Positions 43,635-54,949 of a stretch of 64,000 nt of DNA are shown here, in pieces. A model generated the notes under the pieces. It searched no databases, was not told the origin of the DNA, and saw only the letters and a list, made by a program, of their open reading frames with translations. A program made the translations under genes and the position numbers. The stretch comes from Hetaerina americana (Eukaryota > Arthropoda > Insecta > Odonata > Calopterygidae): the NCBI GenBank assembly GCA_022747635.1, contig JAKTNV010000005.1, positions 84,192,469-84,256,468 on the forward strand, written 5' to 3'. Position 1 is the first letter of the stretch; each line of letters opens with the position of its first letter.

Positions 43635-44477
43635 TGTAGATGATTCTGAAATTGTGTCTAGGACACGTGAGAATAGTTTTTAATCGAATAGTGACTTAAA
43701 CTATCTATGGATCGTCCTGTTGTTTGCGAATGACGTTGTGCTACCATCAAAATGATTTAAGTACATGTATGTAATACACTACAGGGTTCCTCTAGTTTGT
43801 GTGATCATGGGGGTATATTTGGAACAAAGGCCTCAAAACATTACTACAGATGGATGTTGAGGAAGTTGAATGTAGAACTTATTTGAGTTATATCAAATGT
43901 AACACACTGTCAAGTGAGTTGGGCGGAAATTTTTTGAACATGATAGAATTAAATTTAGTTAATTCAATGGGAATTACCTCAGTAGAAGTTAATCCAAATA
44001 ATAAATTTTAAGATGCATTTTTATTCATGCCGACAAATTATATAAAAATGTTTCTAATTCTCAAAGAATAAATTAATCATATTAGCTGAAGAAACTTTCT
44101 CTATATAAGGTAGAATTTATTTGTTGAAGTTGAGGTCATCTCGTTCCCTCACCAATTTCCTGAAATTGATCACATATTAAAACATTTTTATTTGAGGAAC
44201 CTTCGTTTGATTGGAAAAAATTTACTTCAACCAATTCAAGTTTTCCATCACGTTTTCCAATTTAAAATAAAGGCCTTACTATACACATTTTTTGAAAGGA
44301 AAATATGCAGTGAAGTAAATAAAGTCTTATAGCCAAAAAATAATCATACCAAGAATTATTAACCAAAAGTAAGTAAAGAAAACTGCCCATTATAAAATTA
44401 CTTAAACAATTAGTTCTCTAGTCTATACGTACCTGTATATACCTTATTGCTATATACTGAAGTTATCTGCTAAAATT
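43635..44477. other. No gene recognised
   Basis: AT-rich; nothing assigned. Confidence 0.4.
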
Positions 44478-44550
44478 ACATCTACATTTTGGTATTAAAA
44501 CTACAAGTCATCAAAAGGGAGTGTGGCAGAGGATATTATGTCACCAGTTA
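44478..44550 (-). mobile_element. CR1-like 3' end, strongly diverged
   Basis: ACATCTACATTTTGG, then GGGAGTGTGGCAGAGGA and ATGTCACCAG retain the order of the family 3' end in minus orientation. Confidence 0.4.
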
Positions 44551-44689
44551 TCAGTTCCATGCGGGAAGAATTAATTACATATTATCAGGTGGCTATACAC
44601 TTGGAGGAGTGGAAATTAGAACAGCGGACAGAGTTAAACACTAGCTGATAATCGCAGTAAAAAAAGAAAGTTAGGAATATCTGCAAAGC

Positions 44690-44838
44690 AGCGTTAAAGA
44701 AACTATGGCACATGAAATAAATAGAGGGAAAACATTAGGATATTTTGGAGAAAATGACGTAATTAAGGAGAGTGGTGAATTCGCGTTGGTTAGACCTAAC
44801 CTTGAGTACGCGTCGAGTTTTTGGGATACTTCGTAGAA
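44690..44838 (+). pseudogene. CR1-like ORF2 fragment
   Basis: The plus frame reads MAHEINRGKTLGYFGEN, then ESGEFALVRPNLEYASSFWD before a stop. This is the ALVRP-LEYASS-WD block seen also at 25812-26505. Only about 50 codons remain. Confidence 0.6.
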
Positions 44839-45559
44839 GGTATGAAGTTGATCGCAGTCATTAGAAAAGCTTTCCATTTCTGGAGATTTGTTATAATTAA
44901 CTTCGACGTACAATAATAAATAATATTATTATATGTTCATTATTACTTTAATACTTATTTTTGTGTATAACACGTTTGCCTTTGAGCCATAACCGTACCT
45001 AGAGCGTTGTTCGAAAGTCTTTTTCATAACCTTTGAAACAAATTTATTTTCGTTTAATGGAAATCAGTGTTTTTTCTATAATCTCTATGTTGTCTTCTAT
45101 TGTCCATACAGATGAAATATTAACACGCTCGAAATTATTATTTTTTCATCCCCGTATGCAGTCAACTTTTTGAATAGATTTTTTATTTCGACCAAAATCT
45201 GAGATGCTCTCGCTTAAAAATGGTATATTTTTTTCTTTTTTTCTGTAAGTTTAATACCACCAACAATAAGGAATTTTAATTGGATAAGGAATGAAACGTA
45301 AATACTGCCAGGAAAAATATGAAATTACCATATTTTCAATCTCCGAATGAATGTCAGTCAACGGAATTAATATTATATTTGAGTTTCGTTCGCACTTCTT
45401 CCCTTCGTTCGTTCACATACGCCCACATATTCGCGCGCGCGGGGGCGTGCGTTTGTGTGTGTGCGTAAATTCGTACGCGTTTGGCGTGGCTGTATTTATA
45501 TTTCATCCGTGAAAGTGCACTCAGACGGAAACACAAAAGGCACCACGTGCAGATAATGC
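44839..45559. other. No gene recognised
   Basis: AT-rich, then a short alternating CG patch at about 45432-45450. No coding signal. Confidence 0.4.
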
Positions 45560-46740
45560 AACCCCGCGCGCATAATTAATGCAAACACAAGGAGGGCGGC
45601 GAATTGGGGGGGGCGGGAGGAAGGGGGTGGTGCTGGTTGGGAGAAAGGAGGGGGGGGTCGCAGGGGGACTGCGCGCACCCCTCTCTTCTTTCTTTTTTTT
45701 AAACCCCCCTCCCCCCAACACTCTCGTTCGCACGCGCGCGCCCCCGAAAAGTCTTACGCTCTTAGATCCGGCAACGTCGCATAGTGAAAGTTCCCCGCGG
45801 GTGTTGGCCAATAGGCGACGGTGCCGCATGACCCACGGCCTCAACGTATCGATTTCTTATTGGCCGGGGTTGCCCCTGTTGCCGGATCTCTCCATCTTGG
45901 GGCTCGGCGGAGGGGCAGGGGAAGAAAACTGCCTTCCTTTCGCGCTATTGACTCATCCCCCCCACCCTCCCCACACGCCCACCACTGCCCCCCTCTCTCT
46001 CCCACTGCACCCACCCCCATCCCGCGCAATCCCTCCCGCTCCGCGCAACAATGACATCACCATTCATCAGCATGCGCTTAATGGGCGAGGGTGTAAGAGG
46101 GGAGGGGTCGTCTCTGGAAATGGAGGGGAGGGGATCCGCTTTAACATGCGTGCTACGTCCTTACTAGAGGGGCGGGGGTCTAACGGAGGATTGAGTGGAG
46201 GGGCGGAGGAAGAGGAGGAGTGGGGGGAGAGGAGACAGCCGCATGTGCCATCGGAAGGAGGGGGTGGGATGCTGCCCTGAGTGGTCCACGGACCTGGAAG
46301 GCCTTCGTTTGGCTCTCTGGAGGGCGACACTCCTCCCCTAACTCTCTCGCACTCTCTCTCTCTCCAGAGAGGGAGAGAGAGGGGGCGGATGTGCCCCATC
46401 CCGATCCCTTTACTCTCGACCCCTCATTCCGCCCCCGTCAGTGCCTCAGGGGGGCAGAGCAGGAGTGACGGCTGGCGACTCGCTCTCCGGGAGTGGCGCC
46501 GTGTCGTCTCTCATCGCAGGGCAGCGCGTGTACAGTCGTTACCAGGGTTTTGTACCCGTACCAGTACACCGCTACCTGAACACTGAGAAAGTCATCCACA
46601 TCGTATCCGGAAATATACGAACGAGGGCGTACGGCAGGGGGTGTAACGTCAACAGCTCTTTGAATATTTTCCAATTGATGATTTATGGCCTCCTGGAAGT
46701 TCAATCCATTTTAATTTACTATGCTGCCTACTACTGAGTT
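45560..46740. other. Largest GC-rich, CpG-rich island
   Basis: Strand bias flips several times: G-rich 45590-45665, C-rich 45695-45720, C-rich 45950-46040, G-rich 46085-46275, (CT)n/(GA)n palindromic patch at 46345-46385. Frames up to 233 codons exist on both strands but are low complexity and mutually antisense. If the window contains a host promoter this is the likeliest place, but I see no supporting exon. Confidence 0.45.
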
Positions 46741-46969
46741 TTTAAATTGTGTGAAAGAACAACAATTCCTCGTGCATCGATTTGTTTAGCAGATAATTTT
46801 TCGACTTAAAACCGTCCTCTTGCCTATCAAGATTATGCTTGGAGTATTATTCTGAGTCAACATTAAACTCTGATGATTTGCGCTTTAATTTTAAGTCAAT
46901 TTTGAAATGAACCCAATTATCGTGTTCCCCTGTAGTCCTAACCTATGACTAGCATTTAATGGAACACTT
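46741..46969. other. No gene recognised
   Basis: AT-rich spacer. Confidence 0.4.
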
Positions 46970-47035
46970 TCTACGTCTACATCTGTTGCCATACCCTGCG
47001 ATTGACCTAAAAGTGTGCGGCAGGTGAGAGTTAGA
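46970..47035 (-). mobile_element. CR1-like 3' end, diverged
   Basis: ACGTCTACATCTG, CCATACCCTGCGATTGACC and GTGTGCGGCAGGTGAG keep the tail-plus-hairpin order on the minus strand. Confidence 0.45.
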
Positions 47036-47200
47036 AGGTAGTTGCATAAACAGTAAGGGAAAGGGAAACTCGTAGTTAAAATCCATTAAAAGGACCTGCA
47101 TGGTGCTGGATGCATATAAACACATTAACGACAAACTTAGTTTTAAAAAAATTCTAATTTTACCCTCTACGGGCTTTTTCAGGCATATTAAAGAGGAGGG

Positions 47201-47272
47201 TACATCTACATCTACATAATACCCCGCAAGCCGCCGCAAGGGCGTGTGGCGGGGGGTGTTAGGTCACCAACC
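47201..47272 (-). mobile_element. CR1-like LINE, only 72 bp of 3' end
   Basis: TACATCTACATCTACATAAT, the CCCCGCAAGCCGCCGCAAGG hairpin side and GGTCACCAACC are the same as in 2230-2313. The match stops abruptly after ACCAACC, so this is an extremely 5'-truncated but young insertion. Confidence 0.7.
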
Positions 47273-48033
47273 AATATAAGGGTATAAATATGAACATTAA
47301 CCACTTATTTGTTAGACTACCGCCCACTATAAATTTCATTTCCAATCCTTTTTGCTCGTCTAGAAAGGTTGTAAACATATCGGGTGGCGGTTTTTCCTGG
47401 TTCCTTTTTCCCTACTGTTTACTTTCGAGAAGGTACGAAGGGTCTAAAACATTCGATGCGTTTTCAGGGTTCAAGTACTTGGTTATACCATTGCTCTTAG
47501 GTACACACACACATATATTATGTATATATAGTATATATATATATATGCTTCCCATCATAATACCCCTTTCAACCAGTGTTACAATGTTTCCGTCCTAGCG
47601 TCCCTTCCCATATCCGATAACCCTATAGAATTAAAAAACTCTTGAAATGGCATTCATTTACATCTGTATGGCCTATCAGCATCCGGGCCTCAATGTCGTT
47701 CACTGATGGGAGTGGCCTAAAATTGTTACTTTGTGGAAGCAAAGCATATCGGAGGGTGGACACTGTGTTTTTCCGAATGAGTTTTGGTGTACGTGGCCTT
47801 TGTTTTGACTTGCGAGGTCTTTATCAACACTTTGTAGGTTGAAACATGAGTCTCGTATGTTGCAATAGTTGCGGTGAGCATGTTGTTCTATTTTCCGATT
47901 TTGTGTCAATTCCACCCCTTCCCTCTCCCTTTCCTCTCCCCAACCATTCCTTTTACCCCTCCTTCGCCTCCCGTTCTCCCCTTCCCCTGGCCCCCTTCCC
48001 TTTCTCTCGCACCTCTCACCTCAACAATTCCAG
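47273..48033. other. No gene; pyrimidine-rich 47925-48010
   Basis: Frames at 47290-47598 and 47642-47842 show no domain. The 47925-48010 stretch is strongly CT-rich on plus. Confidence 0.4.
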
Positions 48034-48167
48034 CAGTCATTACTTCTATATCTTCAGAGGAAGACGGATTGTTTCCGTCGAAATATCAAGAAAATACGTG
48101 TGAGTGTTCTTTTTTTCTGTTTCTATATTGTGGGTTACTGTGTATTTTACTATTCGGCACATCCGTG

Positions 48168-48170
<3 letters not shown>
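48034..48170 (+). repeat. PLE-type hairpin unit, single
   Basis: CAGAGGA, GACGG/CCGTC stem, CGAAATATC, ACGTGTGAGTG, T-rich run, TTACTGTGTATTTTACTATT, CGGCACATCCGTG, then (TA)n. Nearly identical to the right arm at 29046-29190 but without its inverted partner. Confidence 0.8.
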
Positions 48171-48249
<79 letters not shown>

Positions 48250-48250
48250 G
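48171..48250. repeat. (TA)n(CA)n microsatellite
   Basis: About 30 TA units followed by (CA)n, between two oppositely oriented hairpin units. Confidence 0.95.
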
Positions 48251-48259
48251 AGTATATAA

Positions 48260-48436
48260 CGATTGTACGGAAAAACTCACACGAGCGGCACAGTAATGGG
48301 CTGACACAATATAACACAAATAGAATAGAATAGCAACATTTAAAAGGACACTCACACGGTTAATTGTTCGAACTTTCGGTCCTCTCAGAGGCCTTCTTCA
48401 AGAGAGACTCTCTTGTTCTATTTGTGTTATATTATA
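48260..48436 (-). repeat. PLE-type hairpin unit, opposite orientation
   Basis: Minus strand: CTTGAAGAAGGCC, CCTCT/AGAGG stem, GGACCGAAAGTTC, AACCGTGTGAGTGTCC, then AATGTTGCTATTCTATT. It belongs to the 33-kb subfamily rather than the 29-kb one. Confidence 0.7.
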
Positions 48437-48438
48437 TA

Positions 48439-49191
48439 CGAGGGTCATCCGGAAAGTAGTACCCGTTCGTGAAATAAAGACACAAAAGTAAATATTAACA
48501 AACATAAAAAATTTTATTTGAAAGAGGATACTTTAAACTACTTCTCAACATAATCTCCAAGCAAATTAAGGCATTTGTCATAACGTGTGACAAGTTTCTG
48601 TATTCCTGCTGCATAGTCCTTCGCCGCCAGCTCATTGAGATACGCGAGGGACCCATCTTGCACAAATTTTTGCATAATGCAGATGGTGTTTAACAATTTC
48701 ATGAACAATTGTTCGAGAAACATTGGGAAAATGCTCACAGATGTCATCAATTGTGACGCGCCGATCGTTCCTCACGAATTCGTCAACTGAGCTCACCAGT
48801 TGGTCTGTAATGACAGACGGTCTCCCCGAACGCTCATCGTCGTGTGTGTTCCCCCTCCCCATGTTGAAGTTGCGACACCACCGCCGAACAGACGACTCGT
48901 CCATTACATTGTCTCCATACACCTCCTTTAATTGGCGATGAATATCACATGGGCGAACGTTTCTTGCATTGAGGAATTTAATCACTGCCCTCACTTCACA
49001 ACTGGCGGCGTTCTCAATTTTTTTAAACATTGTAAACAATCACAGAAACAACACAGGCATTGCTAGCGTCACGCAACTTGGCTCAGAGAAGGCAGACAAG
49101 CCACTGAAGCTATCTGACCTCGTCCAGCGGCTACTCGCGTCGTCAGCACTTCATGCGGCACGAACGGGTACTACTTTCCGGATGACCCTCG
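48439..49191 (-). mobile_element. 753-bp internally deleted mariner, copy 2
   Basis: Same 33-bp perfect TIRs, same 753-bp length, same N-terminal 135-codon frame (49039-48632; one residue differs, ERSGRP instead of ERSERP) and same C-terminal stub as 14558-15310. The left flank is TA; the right flank is TG where a (TG)n tract begins, so the target duplication on that side has been altered or overwritten by repeat slippage. Two base differences from copy 1 were noticed. The shared internal deletion shows both descend from one deleted progenitor. Confidence 0.92.
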
Positions 49192-49201
49192 TGTGTGTGT
49201 G

Positions 49202-49249
<48 letters not shown>

Positions 49250-49289
49250 TCTATATATATAATATAGATAGATATAATACATATATATA

Positions 49290-49321
<32 letters not shown>

Positions 49322-49374
49322 ATACATGTATGTATGTATATGTATGTGTGTGTGTGAGTGTGCGTGTGTGTGTG
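49192..49374. repeat. (TG)n/(TA)n compound microsatellite
   Basis: Alternating TG and TA blocks ending GTGTGTGTGG at the SINE S2 head. Confidence 0.92.
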
Positions 49375-49640
49375 GGTCGCGGTAGTCCAGGGGGTAGAGC
49401 GTTGGACTGCTGACCGGAGGGATTCGGGTTCGATACCCGGCAAGGGACTCTGGGCACCTGCAGCTCCACCCAAGCTATGTTATTTTCCGGGCACCACGTC
49501 TTCCTGGGAAACCATAACCGGCACAGGAAAGGAACTGGCCTCCCTACCCTGATGTGTAAATATCATACGCTGTCGGGCTTAGCACTGGGTAATGAAGTGT
49601 CACCTACCAAACCGACCTTCGAGTTGATTACTGTGTTAAG
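49375..49640 (+). mobile_element. tRNA-derived SINE S2
   Basis: GGTAGTCCAGGGGGTAGAGC (box A) and GGGTTCGATACCCGG (box B), with the body and tail as in 41731-42008. Some decay after 49560. Confidence 0.85.
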
Positions 49641-49734
49641 GTTTATTTATATGTAATTATTAATGTCATAAATGTAATTTATTAATGTAATAAATAATAT
49701 TACAAAATATAAATAATATATATATATGCACTCC
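49641..49734. other. AT-rich spacer
   Basis: AT-rich sequence between SINE S2 and the fold-back mariner; nothing assigned. Confidence 0.5.
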
Positions 49735-50678
49735 CGAGGGCCATTGGAAAAGTAAAATGCCCCCTTTTTTTAAGAGAATTCAAATTTATTCTCAACTTTG
49801 TATGCATCGTTGGAAACATTGAGCATTTATCTATTTTTCTACATAGTCGCCTTGACGATCAATCACTTTTTGTATCCTTGTAAGCAGCTTTTTAATACTG
49901 GCGTCGTACCTTTCTCCCGCCTCGTTGCAAAACCAACTGACGACTGCTTCTCCGATATAAATTCATAGCCATTTAGTTGAAGTGTACGGTGCTGAGTGTA
50001 TGGACATCAAAAACTTGTGGATGTGGTGCAGGGAGTTTTTTGATGGCCGGGAAAACGTCCACGATGAGCAGCGGTCGGGGCGGCAGAGTTTGCCGGAATC
50101 AAAGGTGGCTCCAATTGACGAGAGGGTATGCCATAACCGGAGAATTACCCTTCATGAGATAAAGGAAGGCCTTAATTAAGAGAGTGGCTACTTCCCCGTG
50201 CAGAATATTGTGTCGGAGGTCCTCGGTTACAACAAGGTGTCTCATCAAAGGAGTGTGCTTGCACTATGACAATGCAAGTCCACACCAACATGCATGTGTC
50301 AAATCAAACGACCACCATACTCAATATATTCGGCTGATGGGGTATCATCGACCACCCTCCTTACAGCCCGGACGTTGCCCCCAGAGACTACTGCTTGTTT
50401 CCCCCCCTCAAAAAAACACCTTGGAGGACCGAAATTCAAGTCAGACGAGGAAGTGCAAGAAGCAGTCGTCAGTTGGCTTTGTGACGCGGCGGGAGAAAGA
50501 TACGACGCCGGTATTAAAAAGCTACTTACAAGGGTACAAAAAGTGATTGATCTTCAAAGTGACTGTGTAGAAAAATAACTCTAAATGCTTAATCTTTCCA
50601 ACAATGTACACAAAGTTGAAAATAAATTTGATTTTTCATGAAAAAAAATAGGAAACCTTACTTTTCGAATTGCCCTCG
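49735..50678 (+). mobile_element. Fold-back mariner-like element
   Basis: Termini CGAGGGCCATTGGAAAAG and CGAGGGCAATTCGAAAAG (read inward). The plus strand carries an N-terminal piece (LWMWCREFFDGRENVHDEQR, then RVCHNRRITLHEIKEGLN), a HYDNASPHQH-like second-Asp segment and, in another frame, PPSKKHLGGPKFKSDEEVQE to AGIKKLLTRVQKVIDLQSDC. The first 217 bases (49735-49951) are an inverted copy of the last 219 (50460-50678), so the left end encodes the same C-terminus on the minus strand. The normal 5' end is absent. TA follows the right end; CC precedes the left end. Confidence 0.85.
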
Positions 50679-50726
50679 TACCTCTACTATCACCTACCAA
50701 ATCTTAGGAAGGGTAGATTACGTTTG

Positions 50727-51211
50727 CTGGATAGCTCAAGTAGTTAGATAATCGGCCCGGCAAGTCGAAAGATCTGGTGTTCAAGTCCCTGCCGGGAATT
50801 ATTTTTGCTCTTGTGATCTGCTCGATTCAGCCTTCCCCACTAGTCCTGTGGTCGTCCTTTATGTCTGTTCCTATCCCTTTTTCTAACATCTATTTCCATG
50901 TGAATGAATATTTGTTCGCCATATGGCGGATTTTCGTGTTGGAGTGTGTATTTGGCCAATGCGGCTCGTCTCTTTCTCCTAGCTATGCGTGACATGTTGC
51001 TATTCTTCATTATGTTGTAAGACTGCTTTCCTACTGTCCTTTTCTCTTGTGTGTCGTCTATTTCTCCTTTAGCGGGTGAAATAGCTCCCTAACGCCAACG
51101 CTTGGTCTAAGAATCGGGGCACTAGGTTGCATAAACCCCCCCGCAGTGTTCAGTGTAAATGACATTTCTCAGCTCAAGTGGTTAGAGTATCGGACTGGCA
51201 AGTGGAATGTT
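50727..51211 (+). repeat. tRNA-headed tandem repeat S3, second locus
   Basis: A tRNA-like head (AGCTCAAGTAGTTAGATAAT box A; GTGTTCAAGTCCCTG box B) begins near 50727. A body like the 28-kb unit follows (CCTTCCCCACTAGTCC, TTCGCCATATGGCGGAT, TTGGCCAATGCGGC, TTTCTCCTTTAGCGGGTG). A second head restarts at 51171 and stops at about 51211. The period is 438 bp. More diverged than the 28-kb copies, so the tandem arrangement arose or was inherited independently. Confidence 0.75.
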
Positions 51212-51278
51212 CCGTGCGAGAAGCGAGATAGCGCTAGCGACCAAAAATGCAGAGAAACACATACAATTGAAACACACT

Positions 51279-52160
51279 TATTCTGAATTTTCGGTGGCCA
51301 AACCACCTTTCTCTGGGGAAAGTAGGAACTAAGGAGAAGGTTTCAAGAGGAGAGGATAGGGTGGACGATGACGTTGAATGGGCATGGAAGGCGGGGAAAG
51401 GTTTATGAGGGGAAGATTTGAAAGTGTGGGATTGGTATGGAAGGTTTTGGGAGCGGAGGGGTGATGAAAATATTTGGAGACTTGGATAATTAGTGTTTGA
51501 TATTAAACCCTGGCTTATTACAGGTATCGACGAGCCAGATCTTTTTTCTCAGAATAGCCTGTTCAATTGTTTTTTTAATTTGAGTGGAAGGTGGGAGGGA
51601 TGCTAGAATGGAGACACTTTATCAATTTTCGAAGGAGTTTTGTTCTGAGGCATGTTTTGGGATTTGGAGTACCCCAGTGAGGGAAGAATATTTGCATGAG
51701 TCACGGTGGTTATTGATGCTAATATTTAGGGGTGTGGTACTCTGTCTAATTTAGAAGGTGGGTTTTAGAGTGCATTCATAAGGTAAACAGCATTACTTGA
51801 TGCACACGAAGAGTAAGGATTTTGTAGGAGAAAGTTAAAAAGCGGGTTAAAGAGGGATAGGATTCGGGTCTTGAAAATAGGACGTTTTGCATATAGGTTT
51901 ATAACAGGGCATGGGAGTGTTTTGGGTCGGGGAAGGGATTAAATGAGTTGATTGGTTGATTTGAGGCGATCTGAATAGTTACTGGGGCGTTCAAAATCAC
52001 GGTGGGACATTTGAGGAAAAGGTTGGTGGTGGAGTTGTGGTTCTTGAGGATAGGGTAGAGGTTTTTTTAGGATTGATCTCAGAGACTCTAGACCAAGGAA
52101 GTAGGTGGTACTAATTGAAAAGGGGTTAGTTTCTGCGCTGGAGGAAGGTTTGTGAGTGTG
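51279..52160 (-). pseudogene. Penelope-like retroelement remnant, copy 2
   Basis: Homologous to 826-1690 throughout, same orientation. Minus-strand traces include SRPKHASEQN-like and LKLKKQLNRLF-like pieces and the C-terminal block downstream. Near 52070-51960 LGLESLRSILKKPLPYPQEP precedes the GIY-YIG region as in copy 1. The frame is broken many times. The 3' side carries CAGAGAAAG, a GTGG/CCAC stem and CGAAAATTC, the hammerhead-like hairpin. The RT part is absent beyond about 52160. Confidence 0.6.
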
Positions 52161-53006
52161 AGCACATGACAGCATGGCGGGAGCAACGATTTTTGCGGGC
52201 ATCGCTATATGCATTCACCGACAGGCAAACGGCTACCGAATCAAAATAATGACTTAAGTGGCTTCAAAAATAACCAATAGATAGCGCTGAACGCGCCTAA
52301 CTTTTTTTTCTGATCCTCCAGTATTTAAATGAAAGAAAACGGCCCTTACTTTTCAAATTAGACCCAGGTATAGGCAGTTAAAATGTTGTATCTGTTATAA
52401 AATGTTGAAAAATAACGTTTCAAGTCTTCTTTTTCTTATGATTTATGATTAAAAATACCCTAGAACAGCATGAGCTCTAACTGAGAAATCCTTTAAAAAA
52501 TGAATAACTCTGGCAGTTTTAATTCCAATTCTACCTAACTTACCGAGAACATGATGCATGCATCAAGGTTGAAAATATACACAGCGAGTTGTATTTACTG
52601 TCCTGATTTTTAAATTGTGGTTTATTTCAAGCATACCTGTCGCACACCGTAGTTACGGCTTAGGTGCATGGCAGAGGAGCTTAAAATGAACCCCCTGCCA
52701 CACATCCAAGCCACAACTAGGGTGTGTGGCTGGGGGTGATTACAAATGTAACATCAAAAATGAGTTTTTTCGTAATTGTTGAATGCAATTAATGTGTTAA
52801 ATAATTCAAATAATGTATAAAATGAAAAATACAGGTATATGGAGAAGTACATTCACATGAGATGGAAATAATTCTTTACGATCCATCTATGTAACCTCTT
52901 AGTTAGTACATTATTCAAACGGAAAAGCACTTTTTTAATTTTTGTGATTAGGCGAAACCTATTGTTTTAGCCCACGACTGTTGAATCTACAAAAAATTTC
53001 ATTGTT
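52161..53006. other. No gene; 17-nt-arm hairpin at 52691-52736
   Basis: AT-rich. CCCCCTGCCACACATCC and GGGTGTGTGGCTGGGGG form near-complementary arms with a 12-nt loop, possibly a rearranged CR1-like 3' hairpin. Confidence 0.45.
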
Positions 53007-53690
53007 GAATCTACCCTTAGCTGGTAGACTTCTTATTATTTCCATTTTGTGATCAATATGTTTATACCTGCATACTTTCTACCTTTCTTTATTCTCCATC
53101 CCTGTATCTATTCTGTCCCTAATTAATTCTCGTTATCTCAGCATCCTCCCCACTGATATATCTGGCTCCAGCATCCCATTATCCTCTCAGTGTCTCCTTC
53201 AACCCCTTGTCCTGAAGGCTTCGAATTCCTCCCGACAAACTCATCTCATCCCCAAACAATACCTAGAACTTTTATCGCTGGTTTTCCTTTCTGTCCATAC
53301 ATTTTTTCCATGCTTCACCACACCCACATTTCGAAAGTCCTCTTTCTATTCTCATCCTCCTGACTCATTCATTAAGTTTACCATTCATACAACATTAAGC
53401 TGTTTAATAAAGTATTCAGTTCTCATTTCTTTACACTCTTATTAAAGGGACCTGCCAACGATTGCAACCTTTATAGTAAATAGTTCTTGGCACAATCAGA
53501 TCTTCCTTTTACGTCCTAAATACTTCGATCGGATTCTTCAAATCACTACCTAAATAGGTGAACTTTTTCACCTGTTCCAGTTTATGTCCCATAACATCGC
53601 CTTTGTTTGCTTTGGTCTTTCTATGTCTAGAGAATCTCATTGTAATAGTTTTCTTATAATTAATTCTTATCTTAAAAATATCGCATTAAT
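53007..53690 (-). pseudogene. RTE-like LINE family A, decayed 3' part
   Basis: The family 3' end (CTACCCTTAGCTGGTAG in plus view) is followed in the minus reading by traces of the MWVW, SVAMYGAE and FTYL regions. Order and spacing match 59048-59760. No open frame survives. Confidence 0.55.
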
Positions 53691-54949
53691 TCTATAATGC
53701 GATAACTAATGACGGTTAAACTTTAACAGGCGCTAAAAGCAATTTCCGTGTGATTTCTAAAATAATACTATTATTGAACGTAAAAATCATTATAAATGAT
53801 GCCATTCATTGCAACGGAATAATAAAAGTATAAATATTGGCTGTCATAGTGCCCAGATGTCCGTGAGTCCTGGAAAACCGGGAATGGGAACAAACCTGGA
53901 AAAACCTGGAGTTGAGTGGTCGAACATGCGATTTTGGAGAATTCATATTATTTCCACGGAAAAACAGATGTTGGGTAGTAATTAGTAGTTACGAGGGAGA
54001 GGCGACCGATGGTAGAGGTCACTTTCGCCAGAATGTATTAGGTGGGTAATTCGGCAGGGGTAGGATGTTTCAGGGGATGGAGGAAGGGTGGAGAAAAAGG
54101 TGGCATCATAAGAGCTCACACCGATGATTCGAACACCCGGTCCTCAGGGTGAGAAGCTAGTACCTTGGTCACCGCACCATCCCGATCCCTCGATATCAGA
54201 CAGCAGAGGGTAAATATATATTTAGCATTATATTTATTTAAATTTAATGTGATTAACTCAAGTAGAGATTTTTTAAAACCGAAGGGATTTCAATTGTTAT
54301 GTACTTCTCAATAAGGCAAAGAATGGGTCGTCAAGTGTACTTGTACTCTTGCAGTTGATCGGACCGACCCCTGTGCCCCTCTCTGCGAAAAAAATGCGTA
54401 CCTACCGCCACACTACAACGCTGACTGGTAATATTTACGTACTTATTACTTTTTATGAGAAAAAAAAGATAGCTATAGAATGAATTATTTTTTTCAGTAA
54501 TACTTAAATCCCTATTGCACCCTTATTTCGATATTACATAGGAAATTTACCGAATAGTTAAGAAAAATTTGAAACCCATGCACCATTCTGTTTAATAATT
54601 GGGTAATCCTCAAGGAAATGCCAATCCCTGCCTGGACCACGGTTTGCTTAATGTTCAAAGTGGCAATGAGTTTAAGCCTTTCAGGTGTTTGTATTTCAGT
54701 TTTGGCTAGCATTAAAAACGTAAAAAAATATGTCCTTTTCTGCCGATGAACGTCAATGTTGTCGAGGAAAATAGGGAAATATTAGGGCATGGAAAGTTCA
54801 GCTATGTCTGTTGGATCACATCAGTGAATCTTGTGGGCACAAATGGTGGTGCAAATCATATAAAAGCGAATCCATATCCTCAAAAACCCGAAATTTATCA
54901 TAAAACACTTCACACACACGTCACTTCACGTCACAATATCCTCTCTATT
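53691..54949. other. No gene; tRNA-like box B segment 54120-54195
   Basis: AT-rich. On the minus strand at 54120-54195, GGGATGGTGCGGTGACCAAG and GGTGTTCGAATCATC look like degraded A and B boxes of a tRNA-derived SINE head. Nothing else assigned. Confidence 0.4.

Noticed and set aside
45579..46280. 233-codon plus-strand frame in the GC-rich island
   Set aside because: Low-complexity composition, overlapping antisense frames of similar length, and no domain. Length is explained by GC richness and scarcity of stop codons.
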